Assembly: GCA_030151135.1 (NCBI GenBank)
Contig: JASLEQ010000676.1
Coordinates: forward strand, 1 to 10,140
Source: Candidatus Sulfotelmatobacter sp.
GTDB lineage: Bacteria; Acidobacteriota; Terriglobia; Terriglobales; SbA1
Direction of reading: 5' to 3'
Length of the DNA stretch: 10,140 nt
Shown here in pieces: positions 1 to 6,852 of the stretch. The number at the start of each line of letters is the position of its first letter. Position 1 is the stretch's first letter. The notes beneath the pieces are model-generated. The model had not been told where the DNA came from. It saw only the letters and a list, made by a program, of their open reading frames with translations, and made no database searches. The position numbers and the translations under genes were made by a program.

Positions 1-64
1 CCTTGGATAGCGCGTAATCTTTCGCTGGAACAAACGCTTTAATGTCAGTTGCGGACGGAACCAT
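1..64 (-). CDS. VOC/glyoxalase-bleomycin resistance family protein, N-terminal fragment
   Basis: Only the first 21 codons are in the window; the gene continues beyond the left edge. The reading MVPSATDIKAFVPAKDYALS resembles the first beta strand and helix of small VOC-superfamily proteins, which typically open with 'IKAFVPAKDF..S..FY.DLGF'. VOC proteins are cytoplasmic metalloenzymes or binding proteins (glyoxalase, dioxygenase or antibiotic-binding roles), and the fragment does not show which. The ATG at 64-62 is preceded by GGAGAGAGGA, a good ribosome-binding site with about 6 bases of spacing after GGAG. An in-frame ATG four codons upstream overlaps that site and is less likely. It starts 52 bases after the lipoprotein gene on the same strand with no visible terminator between, so it could be the last gene of the operon or have its own promoter. 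Confidence 0.62.
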   Translation of the reverse strand, partial: MVPSATDIKAFVPAKDYALSK

Positions 65-115
65 TCCTCTCTCCATACATGAAAGTTATCAAAACCTGTA
101 ATCCATTTTGCTTTG

Positions 116-502
116 TTAAGGGCAAGTGAGCTGCGCGCTGCCGGAGACCAGCACCGCGGTGCAAGCGGTGCCACTGCACGGTCCCGACGTGCTGGCTTTT
201 ACGGTCACGACTCCTGATGCGCCGGGATTGCACTGCGCCAAGCCGCTCGGGCTGATGGTCGCAATGTCCGATCCCGAGAGCTCCCAGCCCGCACCGGCGA
301 TGGGAGAAGGCGTAGGCGCCTGGCTGTAATTTCCAACTGCGCTGAATTGCACCTGGCCGTTCGCAAAGGCTTGAGCATCGGCACTGGCTGGAGTAACAGA
401 AATCGATTGCAGCACACGAGGGCTTTGGCTGCCGCACCCGAAGGTTGCAAATTCGATGGCTGCCAGTAAAAGCGCGGGCGGCGTTAGCTTCCATCGCGCC
501 AT
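116..502 (-). CDS. Small Ig-like (Big2-type) secreted lipoprotein
   Basis: The product is 128 residues and of unknown specific role. Residues 1-22 form a signal sequence (MARWK, then a hydrophobic stretch) ending at Cys23 in TFGC. This is a plausible though imperfect lipobox, so the mature protein is probably anchored to a membrane by Cys23. The rest (about 30-128) reads like one bacterial Ig-like/Big2 module: 'LQSISVTPASADAQAFANGQ' is a typical first strand, followed by a W-containing strand (AGWELSGSDIATISPSGLAQC) and a GVVTVKAS strand, ending GSAQLTCP. Four Cys in the C-terminal half (91, 109, 114, 127) could form disulfides outside the cytoplasm. Close relatives are common in Terriglobia, often in many copies per genome (my recollection). 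The start is well supported by GGGAGG five bases before the ATG. It follows the 539-1234 gene by 36 bases, so co-transcription with the two-component genes is likely. Confidence 0.82.
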   Translation of the reverse strand: MARWKLTPPALLLAAIEFATFGCGSQSPRVLQSISVTPASADAQAFANGQVQFSAVGNYSQAPTPSPIAGAGWELSGSDIATISPSGLAQCNPGASGVVTVKASTSGPCSGTACTAVLVSGSAQLTCP

Positions 503-538
503 AACTACCTCCCGTCCGGATTTCTTGGATGAATCTAC

Positions 539-1234
539 CTACTTCTCTGGTTTAACCAAATCCTGCGAGAGAAGTTGCGCTTTCCAGGCAAGGGTGTGCC
601 CGCGCTCCAGATCTCCAGCGGCCAGGGCTGCCTTCGATTGATCGACAAACTGTTTGATCTGCGAGACGGTGTCTTGCTGCTCAGGGCTTAATTGAATGCT
701 CGAAATTTTTTCCAGGTTGGCTTCCGTCGAACCAAGCATTTGATTGGCATCATTCCGCTTTTGTGATTCCTGGTCGCCGCCTGCGAGCTGAATGCTCGGT
801 TCAGCCGTGCCTCCGTGCCGCACAACTACAACCTTCTCGGGACAGTTGTGGGAAGCAGATGGAGCAGCGTTTTGCGCCGCAGAAGGATCTTTCGGATTTG
901 CCGGCGAAGTCCCGCTATTTCCGGATTGCGCCGGACTGACTGTGCTTGCGTTGTCACATCCTGAAGTGGAGGCCTTTTTCTGGGGCGACTTTTTTCGAGT
1001 TGTCCGCTTGCTGCGTGTGTGCTTGGGCGCGGGATTCTTTTGATCGGAAGCGCCGCCAGGATTGTTCGCGGTGCCATGCTGTGCTGGTGGTGTTTGCTGT
1101 TCCTGAGCGGAGGGGTTTGCAGGTTGGGCCGCGGCAGGTGTTTGTTCCGCAGACTGGGATTGCGCGTAATACCAATTCGGCGCAAGCCAGGGTGGCGGGA
1201 AACCAAACAACAGGATTGCGAGGGCCAGAGTCAT
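539..1234 (-). CDS. Exported low-complexity protein with conserved acidobacterial C-terminal domain, function unknown
   Basis: The product is 231 residues. Residues 1-24 look like a signal peptide or N-terminal anchor (MTLALAILLFG...YYAQS), although basic residues before the hydrophobic part are missing. Residues 25-130 are low-complexity and rich in Pro, Gln, Ala and Ser, with a strongly basic block at 71-87 (KHTRSKRTTRKKSPQKK) that may bind cell-wall polymers or nucleic acid. From Cys131 the protein looks folded: CPEKVVVVRHGGTAEPSIQL (131-150), then a helical region (about 158-228) with QMLGSTEANLEKI and AALAAGDLERGH. I recognise this C-terminal pattern from unannotated acidobacterial proteins but know no assigned function. 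The ATG is preceded by CAGGA with suitable spacing. The gene lies 90 bases after the histidine kinase and 36 before the lipoprotein, so it is probably a member of the same transcript and may act in the envelope response that the kinase controls. Confidence 0.78.
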   Translation of the reverse strand: MTLALAILLFGFPPPWLAPNWYYAQSQSAEQTPAAAQPANPSAQEQQTPPAQHGTANNPGGASDQKNPAPKHTRSKRTTRKKSPQKKASTSGCDNASTVSPAQSGNSGTSPANPKDPSAAQNAAPSASHNCPEKVVVVRHGGTAEPSIQLAGGDQESQKRNDANQMLGSTEANLEKISSIQLSPEQQDTVSQIKQFVDQSKAALAAGDLERGHTLAWKAQLLSQDLVKPEK

Positions 1235-1324
1235 GCGGGTCCTGAAATCAAACAGCGCACTTCGGGGTAATGGTACGCCTCGAACAAAGACGATGCTAAT
1301 GATTTTGCCCTGACGAGGTTACCG

Positions 1325-3202
1325 TCAGTTGCCCTGCTGAGAAGCCGCTTCGCCTGGAACCAGGACTTCGCTTTCCATGCCGACCGCTGGAATCTGAAAG
1401 CGGAAGATAGTCCCCGTCGTTTCGGCCGATTCGAAATCCACGGTTCCGTAATGCCATTGCAGGATTTGATAAGTTTGGGCCAGTCCGATGCTGCTGCCTT
1501 CTTTTTTCGTAGTGAAGTAAAGCTCGAAAACTTTGTCGTGCATATCTTTTGGAATGCCCGGACCCTCGTCCTGCACCTCGGCGATGACGCTGCCATTATC
1601 GCGGCGGGCGGAAATGGTGAGCAGTCCACCGCCGCTCATCGCCTGCACTCCATTGATCACAACGTTCAGGATGGCCTGCTTCATCAAGTCGGTATCAACC
1701 CGGACGGGCAGCGCTAGTTCCGGCAGATGCAAATCGATTCGCACGCCGTGCTGCTCGGCATCGGGCGCGGCGAGCAGCGCTACATCTTCCAGCAGGTTGC
1801 GGAAGTCGGCTTCTTCCAGATGGAGATCGCGAGGCCGGGTGAAGTCCACCAATGTCTGCACCACACGGTCGAGGCGGCGAATCTCGCTATCGATGATGTC
1901 CATGTGGCGGCGCGTGTCGGGTTCCTGAGTCGCCAGCTTGTTCTGCAGAAGTTGCAGATGCAGGACGATGGCGTTGATTGGATTTTTGACCTCATGTGCT
2001 ACCCCGCGCGTAAGACGGCCGCTCGCCGACAGGCGCCGTGACATCTCAATTTCGTCGCCGATGCGGCGAACGGGTTCGGTATCGCGCATGATGAGGAGCG
2101 CGCCGATCTGCGACGACTTCTCTTCGACGAAATCCAGCGAAATCTGAACCCGCTTGCCCCCCACAACTTCGAACTCACGTTGTAACATCGGGCGGCGGCG
2201 TTCGAAAGCATCGAGCAGCGCGCTTCCTAAAAGGAAGTTGCGATCGAAAACTTCCTGCACACTGCGTCCCAGCAGCTCGCTGCGAGGGCGTCCCAGGAAT
2301 GCTTCGACGGGAGCGCTGACCAACACGATGCGCGAGTCGCGGGCGAACAGCATCAAGCCGTCTTGCAGCTTCGACATCAGTTGGTCGACATTGTCTTTCA
2401 ATGCCGAGAAGATTTCCTTGCTGTCACGGATCTGCCGTCCGAGATTGGCGATCTTGAGCGACACCAGACCATATTCGTCATGTTCCGATTCTGAACTGGC
2501 GAGCTCAGTTTCACCTGCGCTCACGCTATCAAGGTTGCGGCTGATCTGTTTGAGGGGCCCAAGTGCCAGATTCGAAATGCCGGCGGCGAGAAAGAGCGAG
2601 ATCAGAGTGAGCGCGATCGAGATGTAGAGCGACTTCATCAGCCGGGCCTGCACTTCGCTCTTCAGGAAGATAGTTTGCACCCCCATGCGAATGGTGCCAA
2701 AAGGAGCGCCGTTGAGTTCCAGGGGATAGCTGACGTCGTAGACCGTGGCTGGGCTGAATACGAGCCGGATCTGCTCGCGGAATGGAGCATGTACCACGGT
2801 GGTGAAGTCAGGACGGATGGGGAGAATTTTTCCGACGAGTCGCTGGTTGGTGTGCAGCAGCGCCTTGTTGTTGTTATCGACGATGCTGACGTCGTAGATG
2901 TAGCGCCAGTCGCCCGGATCGGATTGCAGCAGATTGTTCAGGTTGACGTCGGTTTGAACGTATTCAGTGAGTGCGCGCTTTAGCGCGACGGGATCGTTCG
3001 TATCGACCTTCGTGCTTCCGAAGTCGGGGACGTCGTTGGCTGCAGCGTAGGCTAGTTGCTGGGTCAGGCTGTTCGCGGTTTCGAAGGCATTCGCGATTCT
3101 CAGTCGAAGAATTTGAGAGATATAGAGGTACGAGAACGCCGTTACCATGGCAGCCACCATCAAAGTGATGACCAGCACGATGATAGTTTTGCGTCGGAAC
3201 AT
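1325..3202 (-). CDS. Membrane-bound sensor histidine kinase (Cache-like sensor, HAMP, PAS, HisKA, HATPase_c)
   Basis: The product is 625 residues. TM1 is about 6-29 and TM2 about 190-213. The periplasmic part (30-189) looks Cache-like: DVSIVDNNNKALLHTNQRLVG at 104-124, then a YPLELNGAPFGTIRMGV strand pair near 159-175. That suggests binding of a small ligand outside the membrane. HAMP is about 214-266 and PAS about 275-378. HisKA contains the phospho-acceptor His403 in GVAHEVKNP. The catalytic domain has the N box with Asn517 (ILNVVINGVQAM), the G1 box with Asp545 (DEGPGI) and the F box (FELYFTTKK). Its G2 box reads EGSSIGLA instead of the usual GSGLGLA. All core catalytic residues are present, so it should be an active kinase. 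It starts 15 bases after the regulator stop, with GGGG as a modest ribosome-binding site; translational coupling is likely. The natural partner is the upstream NtrC-type regulator. The signal is unknown. Confidence 0.93.
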   Translation of the reverse strand: MFRRKTIIVLVITLMVAAMVTAFSYLYISQILRLRIANAFETANSLTQQLAYAAANDVPDFGSTKVDTNDPVALKRALTEYVQTDVNLNNLLQSDPGDWRYIYDVSIVDNNNKALLHTNQRLVGKILPIRPDFTTVVHAPFREQIRLVFSPATVYDVSYPLELNGAPFGTIRMGVQTIFLKSEVQARLMKSLYISIALTLISLFLAAGISNLALGPLKQISRNLDSVSAGETELASSESEHDEYGLVSLKIANLGRQIRDSKEIFSALKDNVDQLMSKLQDGLMLFARDSRIVLVSAPVEAFLGRPRSELLGRSVQEVFDRNFLLGSALLDAFERRRPMLQREFEVVGGKRVQISLDFVEEKSSQIGALLIMRDTEPVRRIGDEIEMSRRLSASGRLTRGVAHEVKNPINAIVLHLQLLQNKLATQEPDTRRHMDIIDSEIRRLDRVVQTLVDFTRPRDLHLEEADFRNLLEDVALLAAPDAEQHGVRIDLHLPELALPVRVDTDLMKQAILNVVINGVQAMSGGGLLTISARRDNGSVIAEVQDEGPGIPKDMHDKVFELYFTTKKEGSSIGLAQTYQILQWHYGTVDFESAETTGTIFRFQIPAVGMESEVLVPGEAASQQGN

Positions 3203-3217
3203 TGAACCCCAAGATGC

Positions 3218-4627
3218 TTAGTTGCTGGTGACTTCTTCTTTGCCCGGAGCCGCGTCAGCGGCCGCGCTGCCATATTCCTTCAGTTTGTTGTGAAGGGTCT
3301 TAAGGCTGATGCCGAGAATTTCAGCGGCGCGCGTCTTATTGTTGCTGGTCGCCTCAAGCGTCTTTAGAATCAGCATTTTCTCAGCTTCTTCCACGGTTGT
3401 ACCCACCCCGAGGCGGACGGCGTCAGGATCGTTGGGCGCGGTGCGGAGCGGGGCCTGGCCGAATCCGGGAGGCAGGTGCTTGGTCTCGATGACACCGGTA
3501 TCGCAGACGATGACGGCGCGTTCCATCGTGTTGCGCAACTCGCGCACATTGCCGGGCCACGAATAATTGTTGAACTGGTTCAGAACCGCTTCACTCACGG
3601 CAGTGACTTTGCGTCCGTGCTTATTGCTCATTTCGGTGAGCAGCAGTTGCACCAGTCCGGCCACGTCTTCTTTGTGCTCACGAAGCGGCGGCATGTGGAT
3701 ATTGAATACGTTCAGCCGATAGTAGAGATCGCTGCGAAGTTCGCCGCGGGCGACGGCTTCATCCGGAATTTTGTTGGTTGCGGCCAGCACGCGAACGTCG
3801 ACCGCGGTCTCAACCTTGCTGCCGAGGCGGCGCAGTTTGCGATCTTCAAGAACGCGCAGCAGTTTGGCCTGCGTGCCTACCGGCATTTCTCCGATTTCAT
3901 CCAGCAGGAGGGTTCCGCCTTCCGCCAGTTCGAAGCATCCGGTCCTGCGCTCGAGGGCTCCCGTGAAAGCGCCTTTTTCGTGCCCGAAGATTTCACTTTC
4001 CATCAAAGTTTCGGGGATGGCGGCGCAGTTGATCGCCACGAATGTACGATCCTTGCGCGGGCTGAGTTCATGGATCGTGCGCGCCACCAGTTCCTTGCCG
4101 GTTCCGCTGGCTCCGGTGATCAGGACCGAAGCCGTGCTGGGGGCGACCATCTCAATCAGCCGAAAGATTTCCTGCATTTTGCGGGATGAGCCGCTCAAGC
4201 GGCCAAGCGATCCGCTGTCGCGCAAGCGGCGCCGCGTAGCTTCCAGTTCGGCGCGGGTGCCGAGCAGGGCCGACGCATTCGACAGAATGGTCCGCAAGCG
4301 ATTGGTGTCGATGGGCTTGGTGATGTAGTCGTAGGCGCCCATTCGCATGGCCTGCACCGCGCTGTCGATGGTTCCTTGCGCGGTGACCAGGATGACGGCC
4401 ATGGTCTGCGCTTGTTCGGCGAGGCGCTCCAGCAGCTCGATGCCGCCCATGCGCGGCATCTTGAGGTCGGTCACGACGAGCGCAGGAGACCATTGTGTAG
4501 CCTTCTCCAACCCTTCGGCCCCATCTTTTGCGGTCTCGACTCGGTAGCCCCAGGAGGTGACCAGTTCGGCCAGTCCCGAGCGTTCATTTTCTTCGTCTTC
4601 AACGATCAGAACTTTTTCTTGGATCAT
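3218..4627 (-). CDS. NtrC-family sigma-54-dependent response regulator
   Basis: The product is 469 residues, the usual length for this family. The receiver domain (about 4-118) has the acidic pair Asp11/Glu12, phospho-acceptor Asp54 (VVTDLKMP), Thr82 and Lys104, all as expected. The AAA+ domain (about 143-370) carries Walker A GASGTGKE at 172-179, the sigma-54 contact loop GAFTGA at 219-224, Walker B TLLLDEIGE with Asp243/Glu244, and arginine-finger region motifs (RSDLYYRLNVF, SWPGNVREL). The C-terminus (about 410-452) is a Fis-type helix-turn-helix with NNKTRAAEILGISLKTLHNKL. Phosphorylated by its kinase, it should oligomerise, hydrolyse ATP and open sigma-54 promoters. It is the first gene of the minus-strand set, with the kinase 15 bases downstream. 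The ATG has a poor ribosome-binding site of its own (CAGAGCAACCAG), but a 7-codon upstream ORF ends on it and may drive its translation. Target promoters are not evident in this window. Confidence 0.95.
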   Translation of the reverse strand: MIQEKVLIVEDEENERSGLAELVTSWGYRVETAKDGAEGLEKATQWSPALVVTDLKMPRMGGIELLERLAEQAQTMAVILVTAQGTIDSAVQAMRMGAYDYITKPIDTNRLRTILSNASALLGTRAELEATRRRLRDSGSLGRLSGSSRKMQEIFRLIEMVAPSTASVLITGASGTGKELVARTIHELSPRKDRTFVAINCAAIPETLMESEIFGHEKGAFTGALERRTGCFELAEGGTLLLDEIGEMPVGTQAKLLRVLEDRKLRRLGSKVETAVDVRVLAATNKIPDEAVARGELRSDLYYRLNVFNIHMPPLREHKEDVAGLVQLLLTEMSNKHGRKVTAVSEAVLNQFNNYSWPGNVRELRNTMERAVIVCDTGVIETKHLPPGFGQAPLRTAPNDPDAVRLGVGTTVEEAEKMLILKTLEATSNNKTRAAEILGISLKTLHNKLKEYGSAAADAAPGKEEVTSN

Positions 4628-4647
4628 CTGGTTGCTCTGGATTGCAT
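4624..4647 (-). other. Possible 7-codon upstream ORF coupled to the response-regulator start
   Basis: The minus strand reads ATG CAA TCC AGA GCA ACC AGA, then TGA, whose A-T-G-A overlaps the regulator's ATG. The run AGGGCGGGAG directly before this upstream ATG is a better ribosome-binding match than anything before the regulator's own start. Ribosomes ending here could restart on the regulator (translational coupling). This is an inference from layout; a stretch this short can arise by chance. Confidence 0.3.
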
Positions 4648-4657
4648 CTCCCGCCCT

Positions 4658-4673
4658 TTATCCTTTTATCCTT
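4658..4673 (-). repeat. Tandem 8-base repeat in the regulator leader
   Basis: Two perfect adjacent copies of TTATCCTT on the plus strand read AAGGATAA-AAGGATAA on the minus strand, about 31 bases before the regulator start. Each copy contains AAGGA, which resembles a ribosome-binding core. It may act as a ribosome standby site or a protein-binding repeat, or it may be chance. Confidence 0.4.
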
Positions 4674-4703
4674 ATGGAAGCCGGTGGATAGGATTGAAAC
4701 CCC

Positions 4704-4732
4704 ACGATACGCGGCAAAGCCGCACCGGGCAA
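4704..4732 (-). promoter_or_regulatory. Possible sigma-70-type promoter of the regulator-kinase operon
   Basis: On the minus strand TTGCCC (4732-4727, 4 of 6 matches to TTGACA) and TATCGT (4709-4704, 4 of 6 to TATAAT) are separated by exactly 17 bases. Transcription would start near 4697, giving a leader of about 70 bases before the regulator. The spacer contains the inverted repeat GCGGC-AAA-GCCGC. The match is modest and acidobacterial promoter consensus data are limited. Confidence 0.3.
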
Positions 4733-4757
4733 GGTCTGGAGCGTTCCGGCCGTTCAG

Positions 4758-4819
4758 GGAAGTGCTCGTGTGATTCGGTGTCAATTTGAGACAGCCGCTT
4801 CGCGTTGAAGAGCACTTCC
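4758..4819. repeat. 10-base perfect inverted repeat, possible operator
   Basis: GGAAGTGCTC at 4758-4767 is matched by its exact reverse complement GAGCACTTCC at 4810-4819. The arm centres are 52 bases apart, close to five helical turns. The pair lies about 60 to 120 bases upstream of the candidate regulator promoter and about 150-200 bases upstream of the OmpA-family gene. That position suits an upstream activator site, possibly for the adjacent NtrC-type regulator. It could also be a long-loop hairpin if transcribed. Confidence 0.4.
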
Positions 4820-4965
4820 GCTAGGCTCTAGTCTATCGCTTTCGCTTTCTTTTGCAGTGAGATAGAATTTCCAGTCCCGAAGAGGTCCCGCTTCGTTGCC
4901 ACTCTGGCCGAAGTTCAATGGAGTTCTTTTCTACAGACATCGATCCAATTTTCTCCTGGAGGGTT

Positions 4966-6774
4966 ATGACAGTGGGGAGCTTAAGAGGCTATGGTTGCAA
5001 CGTACTCGCCTGTTTGTTGGCGGTAATGGCACTGGTTTTCCTGTCCAGCGCAGCGCAGGCGCAGAGTGATTCGTATCCGAAATGGGATCTTTTCGTGGGT
5101 TATCAGTGGCTACATCCAGGTGGGACGGTTCCGGGTGCCTACAGTGATCCTAGCGCGCCGACGCCATTCAAGATTCCCGATATGTCGCGCGGGCTGGGCA
5201 GCGCATTCGCACTCAACTTCGACAAATATTGGGCCCTCGAAATCGACGGCGGACACAACTGGGTCAGTCCCGGCAATTACGAGACAACGGCTTCGGCCGG
5301 ACCGCGTGCTATGTTCCGTACCGAAGACGGAAACTTCTTTGTCCATGCGCTGGTTGGGTATAACCGGCTGGCGATCCAGGACATCAATCCGCGATCCAAT
5401 GGAATTGGTGCGATTTTGGGCGGCGGGATGGATATTCCGCTCAACAAAAAGATCTCGTGGCGGCTATTCCAGGTCGATTATGTTTGGGCGAGGCATCATT
5501 ATCCCGACCTGGCCGCCGCCGAGTTTCCGGATCTTCGACGGCCCACGCTCAACGGGGTAAGGTTGCGCACCGGTATCGTCCTTACGTGGGGCGGTGCTGA
5601 ACCGGTGGCCCCGACCGCAGCTTGCTCCGTGCAGCCGACCGAAGTCATGGTGGGTGAGCCCATTACCGCGACCGTAACACCTGGCAATTTCAATCCGAAG
5701 CATACGGTGACCTACGCCTGGAGCGGGACGGGCGGTCAAGTAACCGGCAAGGACACGTCTGCGACCATCGACACCAACAACGTCGCTCCGGGCGATTACG
5801 CCGTTACGGCGAAGGTGACGGATCCGAAGGAGAAGAAGGCGAACGAAGCAAGCTGCTCCGCGAAATACACGGTGAAGCCGCTTCCGCCGAAGAACCCGCC
5901 GACAATGTCACTGTCGGCCAATCCGACGGACCTTACGCCTGGAGGAACGGTAAATCTCTCCGGAAATTGCACCAGCCCGGATGGCGTTCCGGTCTCGGTT
6001 GCGAACTGGACTTCCTCGTCAGGAACAGTTTCGGGTAGCGGAACTTCGGCAACTCTGAATACCGCTGGATTGCAGCCTGGACCAATCACGGTGACCGCGA
6101 CTTGTACAGATTCCCGCGGACTCACGGCACAGGCTACGACGCAAATCAACGTGCAGGCTCCGCCTCCTCCGCCGGTGGATAAGGCATTGGAGGCGAGGCT
6201 CGCCCTGCATAGCGTGTATTTCCAGACGGCGATGCCCTCGGCGAAAGATCCGAACGGCGGATTGCTCCCGAGCCAGCAGCAGACGCTGATGGCAATGGCG
6301 ACCGACTTCAAGAAATACCTTGAAGCCAAGCCCGATGCTCACCTCACGCTGGAGGGGCACGCGGACCATCGCGGAAGCCCGGCCTTCAACCAGGTTCTCA
6401 CCGAACGCCGCGTGGCGCGGGTGAAGAGCTATCTGGTCGAGCAGGGGATCCCAGAGGCTGACATTGATACGAAGGCCTATGGAGCCGAGAAAAACCTGAC
6501 GACCGACCAGGTGAAGGATTCGATCATGCAGAATCCTGATCTGACAACCGAAGAGCGCAAGCGGGCTCTGGCCAGGATCGATGTGATCCGCATGGCGAGC
6601 AATCGTCGCGTGGATATCACATTGAGCTCCGCGGGACAGATGGAAACATCGGTACGTCAATTCCCGTTCAACTCGACTGACGCGCTGAGCTTGATTGGCG
6701 GTCGGGAGAGCGCCAAGAAGGCGGTTCCGGCGAAGAAGCGCTCGACCAGGAAGCCGGCGCCGAAGAAACAATAA
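4966..6774 (+). CDS. OmpA-family outer-membrane protein with Ig-like modules and peptidoglycan-binding domain
   Basis: The product is 602 residues. I chose the ATG at 4966 because GGAGG precedes it closely and it opens a normal signal peptide (cleavage after AQA, residue 32); an in-frame ATG at 4918 has no ribosome-binding site. Residues 37-208 alternate like a small beta-barrel (WDLFVGYQWLHPGG... to LRTGIVLTWGG) and probably sit in the outer membrane. Two Ig/PKD-like modules follow (about 213-303 and 312-397), each with two Cys, then a Pro-rich hinge (398-403). The OmpA C-terminal domain (about 412-553) has GHADHRG with Asp467, NQVLTERR with Arg482, and NRRVDI; Asp467 and Arg482 match the pair that contacts peptidoglycan in this fold. 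Between YGAE and NRR there are roughly 40 residues, longer than usual. The tail is Lys-rich (KKAVPAKKRSTRKPAPKKQ). Likely role: tether between outer membrane and cell wall. It is monocistronic, with a terminator directly after it. Confidence 0.9.
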   Translation: MTVGSLRGYGCNVLACLLAVMALVFLSSAAQAQSDSYPKWDLFVGYQWLHPGGTVPGAYSDPSAPTPFKIPDMSRGLGSAFALNFDKYWALEIDGGHNWVSPGNYETTASAGPRAMFRTEDGNFFVHALVGYNRLAIQDINPRSNGIGAILGGGMDIPLNKKISWRLFQVDYVWARHHYPDLAAAEFPDLRRPTLNGVRLRTGIVLTWGGAEPVAPTAACSVQPTEVMVGEPITATVTPGNFNPKHTVTYAWSGTGGQVTGKDTSATIDTNNVAPGDYAVTAKVTDPKEKKANEASCSAKYTVKPLPPKNPPTMSLSANPTDLTPGGTVNLSGNCTSPDGVPVSVANWTSSSGTVSGSGTSATLNTAGLQPGPITVTATCTDSRGLTAQATTQINVQAPPPPPVDKALEARLALHSVYFQTAMPSAKDPNGGLLPSQQQTLMAMATDFKKYLEAKPDAHLTLEGHADHRGSPAFNQVLTERRVARVKSYLVEQGIPEADIDTKAYGAEKNLTTDQVKDSIMQNPDLTTEERKRALARIDVIRMASNRRVDITLSSAGQMETSVRQFPFNSTDALSLIGGRESAKKAVPAKKRSTRKPAPKKQ

Positions 6775-6798
6775 CGCTTTACGATTGAGATGTGATCC

Positions 6799-6828
6799 GC
6801 GGAGGGCAGACGCCCTCCGCTTTTTTTT
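6799..6828 (+). terminator. Intrinsic terminator of the OmpA-family gene
   Basis: A perfect 9-base stem (GCGGAGGGC at 6799-6807 and GCCCTCCGC at 6812-6820) with an AGAC loop is followed by eight T. It starts 24 bases after the OmpA stop. On the other strand the same hairpin has no T run, so it would be at best a weak terminator for the converging gene at 6853. Confidence 0.93.
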
Positions 6829-6852
6829 GGAAAGCGAGATGGCGAATGACAC

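Larger units (their letters stand above)
4628..4965. other. Divergent intergenic region between regulator and OmpA-family genes
   Basis: These 338 bases hold no convincing longer gene. Going from the regulator outwards they contain a short upstream ORF (4624-4647), a tandem repeat of TTATCCTT (4658-4673), a possible minus-strand promoter (4704-4732) with a small inverted repeat GCGGC-AAA-GCCGC (4711-4723) in its spacer, and a pair of 10-base inverted arms (4758-4767 and 4810-4819). For the plus strand, TAGAAT at 4863-4868 is a possible -10 box, but no good -35 box stands 16-18 bases before it. A GGAGG ribosome-binding site at 4958-4962 precedes the chosen OmpA start at 4966. No sigma-54 -24/-12 element with correct spacing was found on either strand. 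Confidence 0.6.

Noticed and set aside
3476..4189. 237-codon plus-strand open frame opposite the response regulator
   Set aside because: It lies fully inside the well-supported regulator gene, and its translation has no recognisable motif; it is a by-product of codon bias.
4628..4917. Sigma-54 (-24/-12) promoter between the divergent genes
   Set aside because: The best minus-strand candidate (CGGTGCGGCTTTGCC) has GG and GC only 9 bases apart instead of 10, and no other candidate fits.
4918..4965. Upstream ATG start for the OmpA-family gene
   Set aside because: No ribosome-binding site, and it would place 16 non-signal residues before a normal signal peptide; ATG 4966 has GGAGG in place.
6019..6852. 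277-codon minus-strand open frame opposite the OmpA gene
   Set aside because: Antisense to an obvious OmpA domain; it is Arg/His/Leu-rich shadow sequence, and it crosses the strong terminator hairpin.
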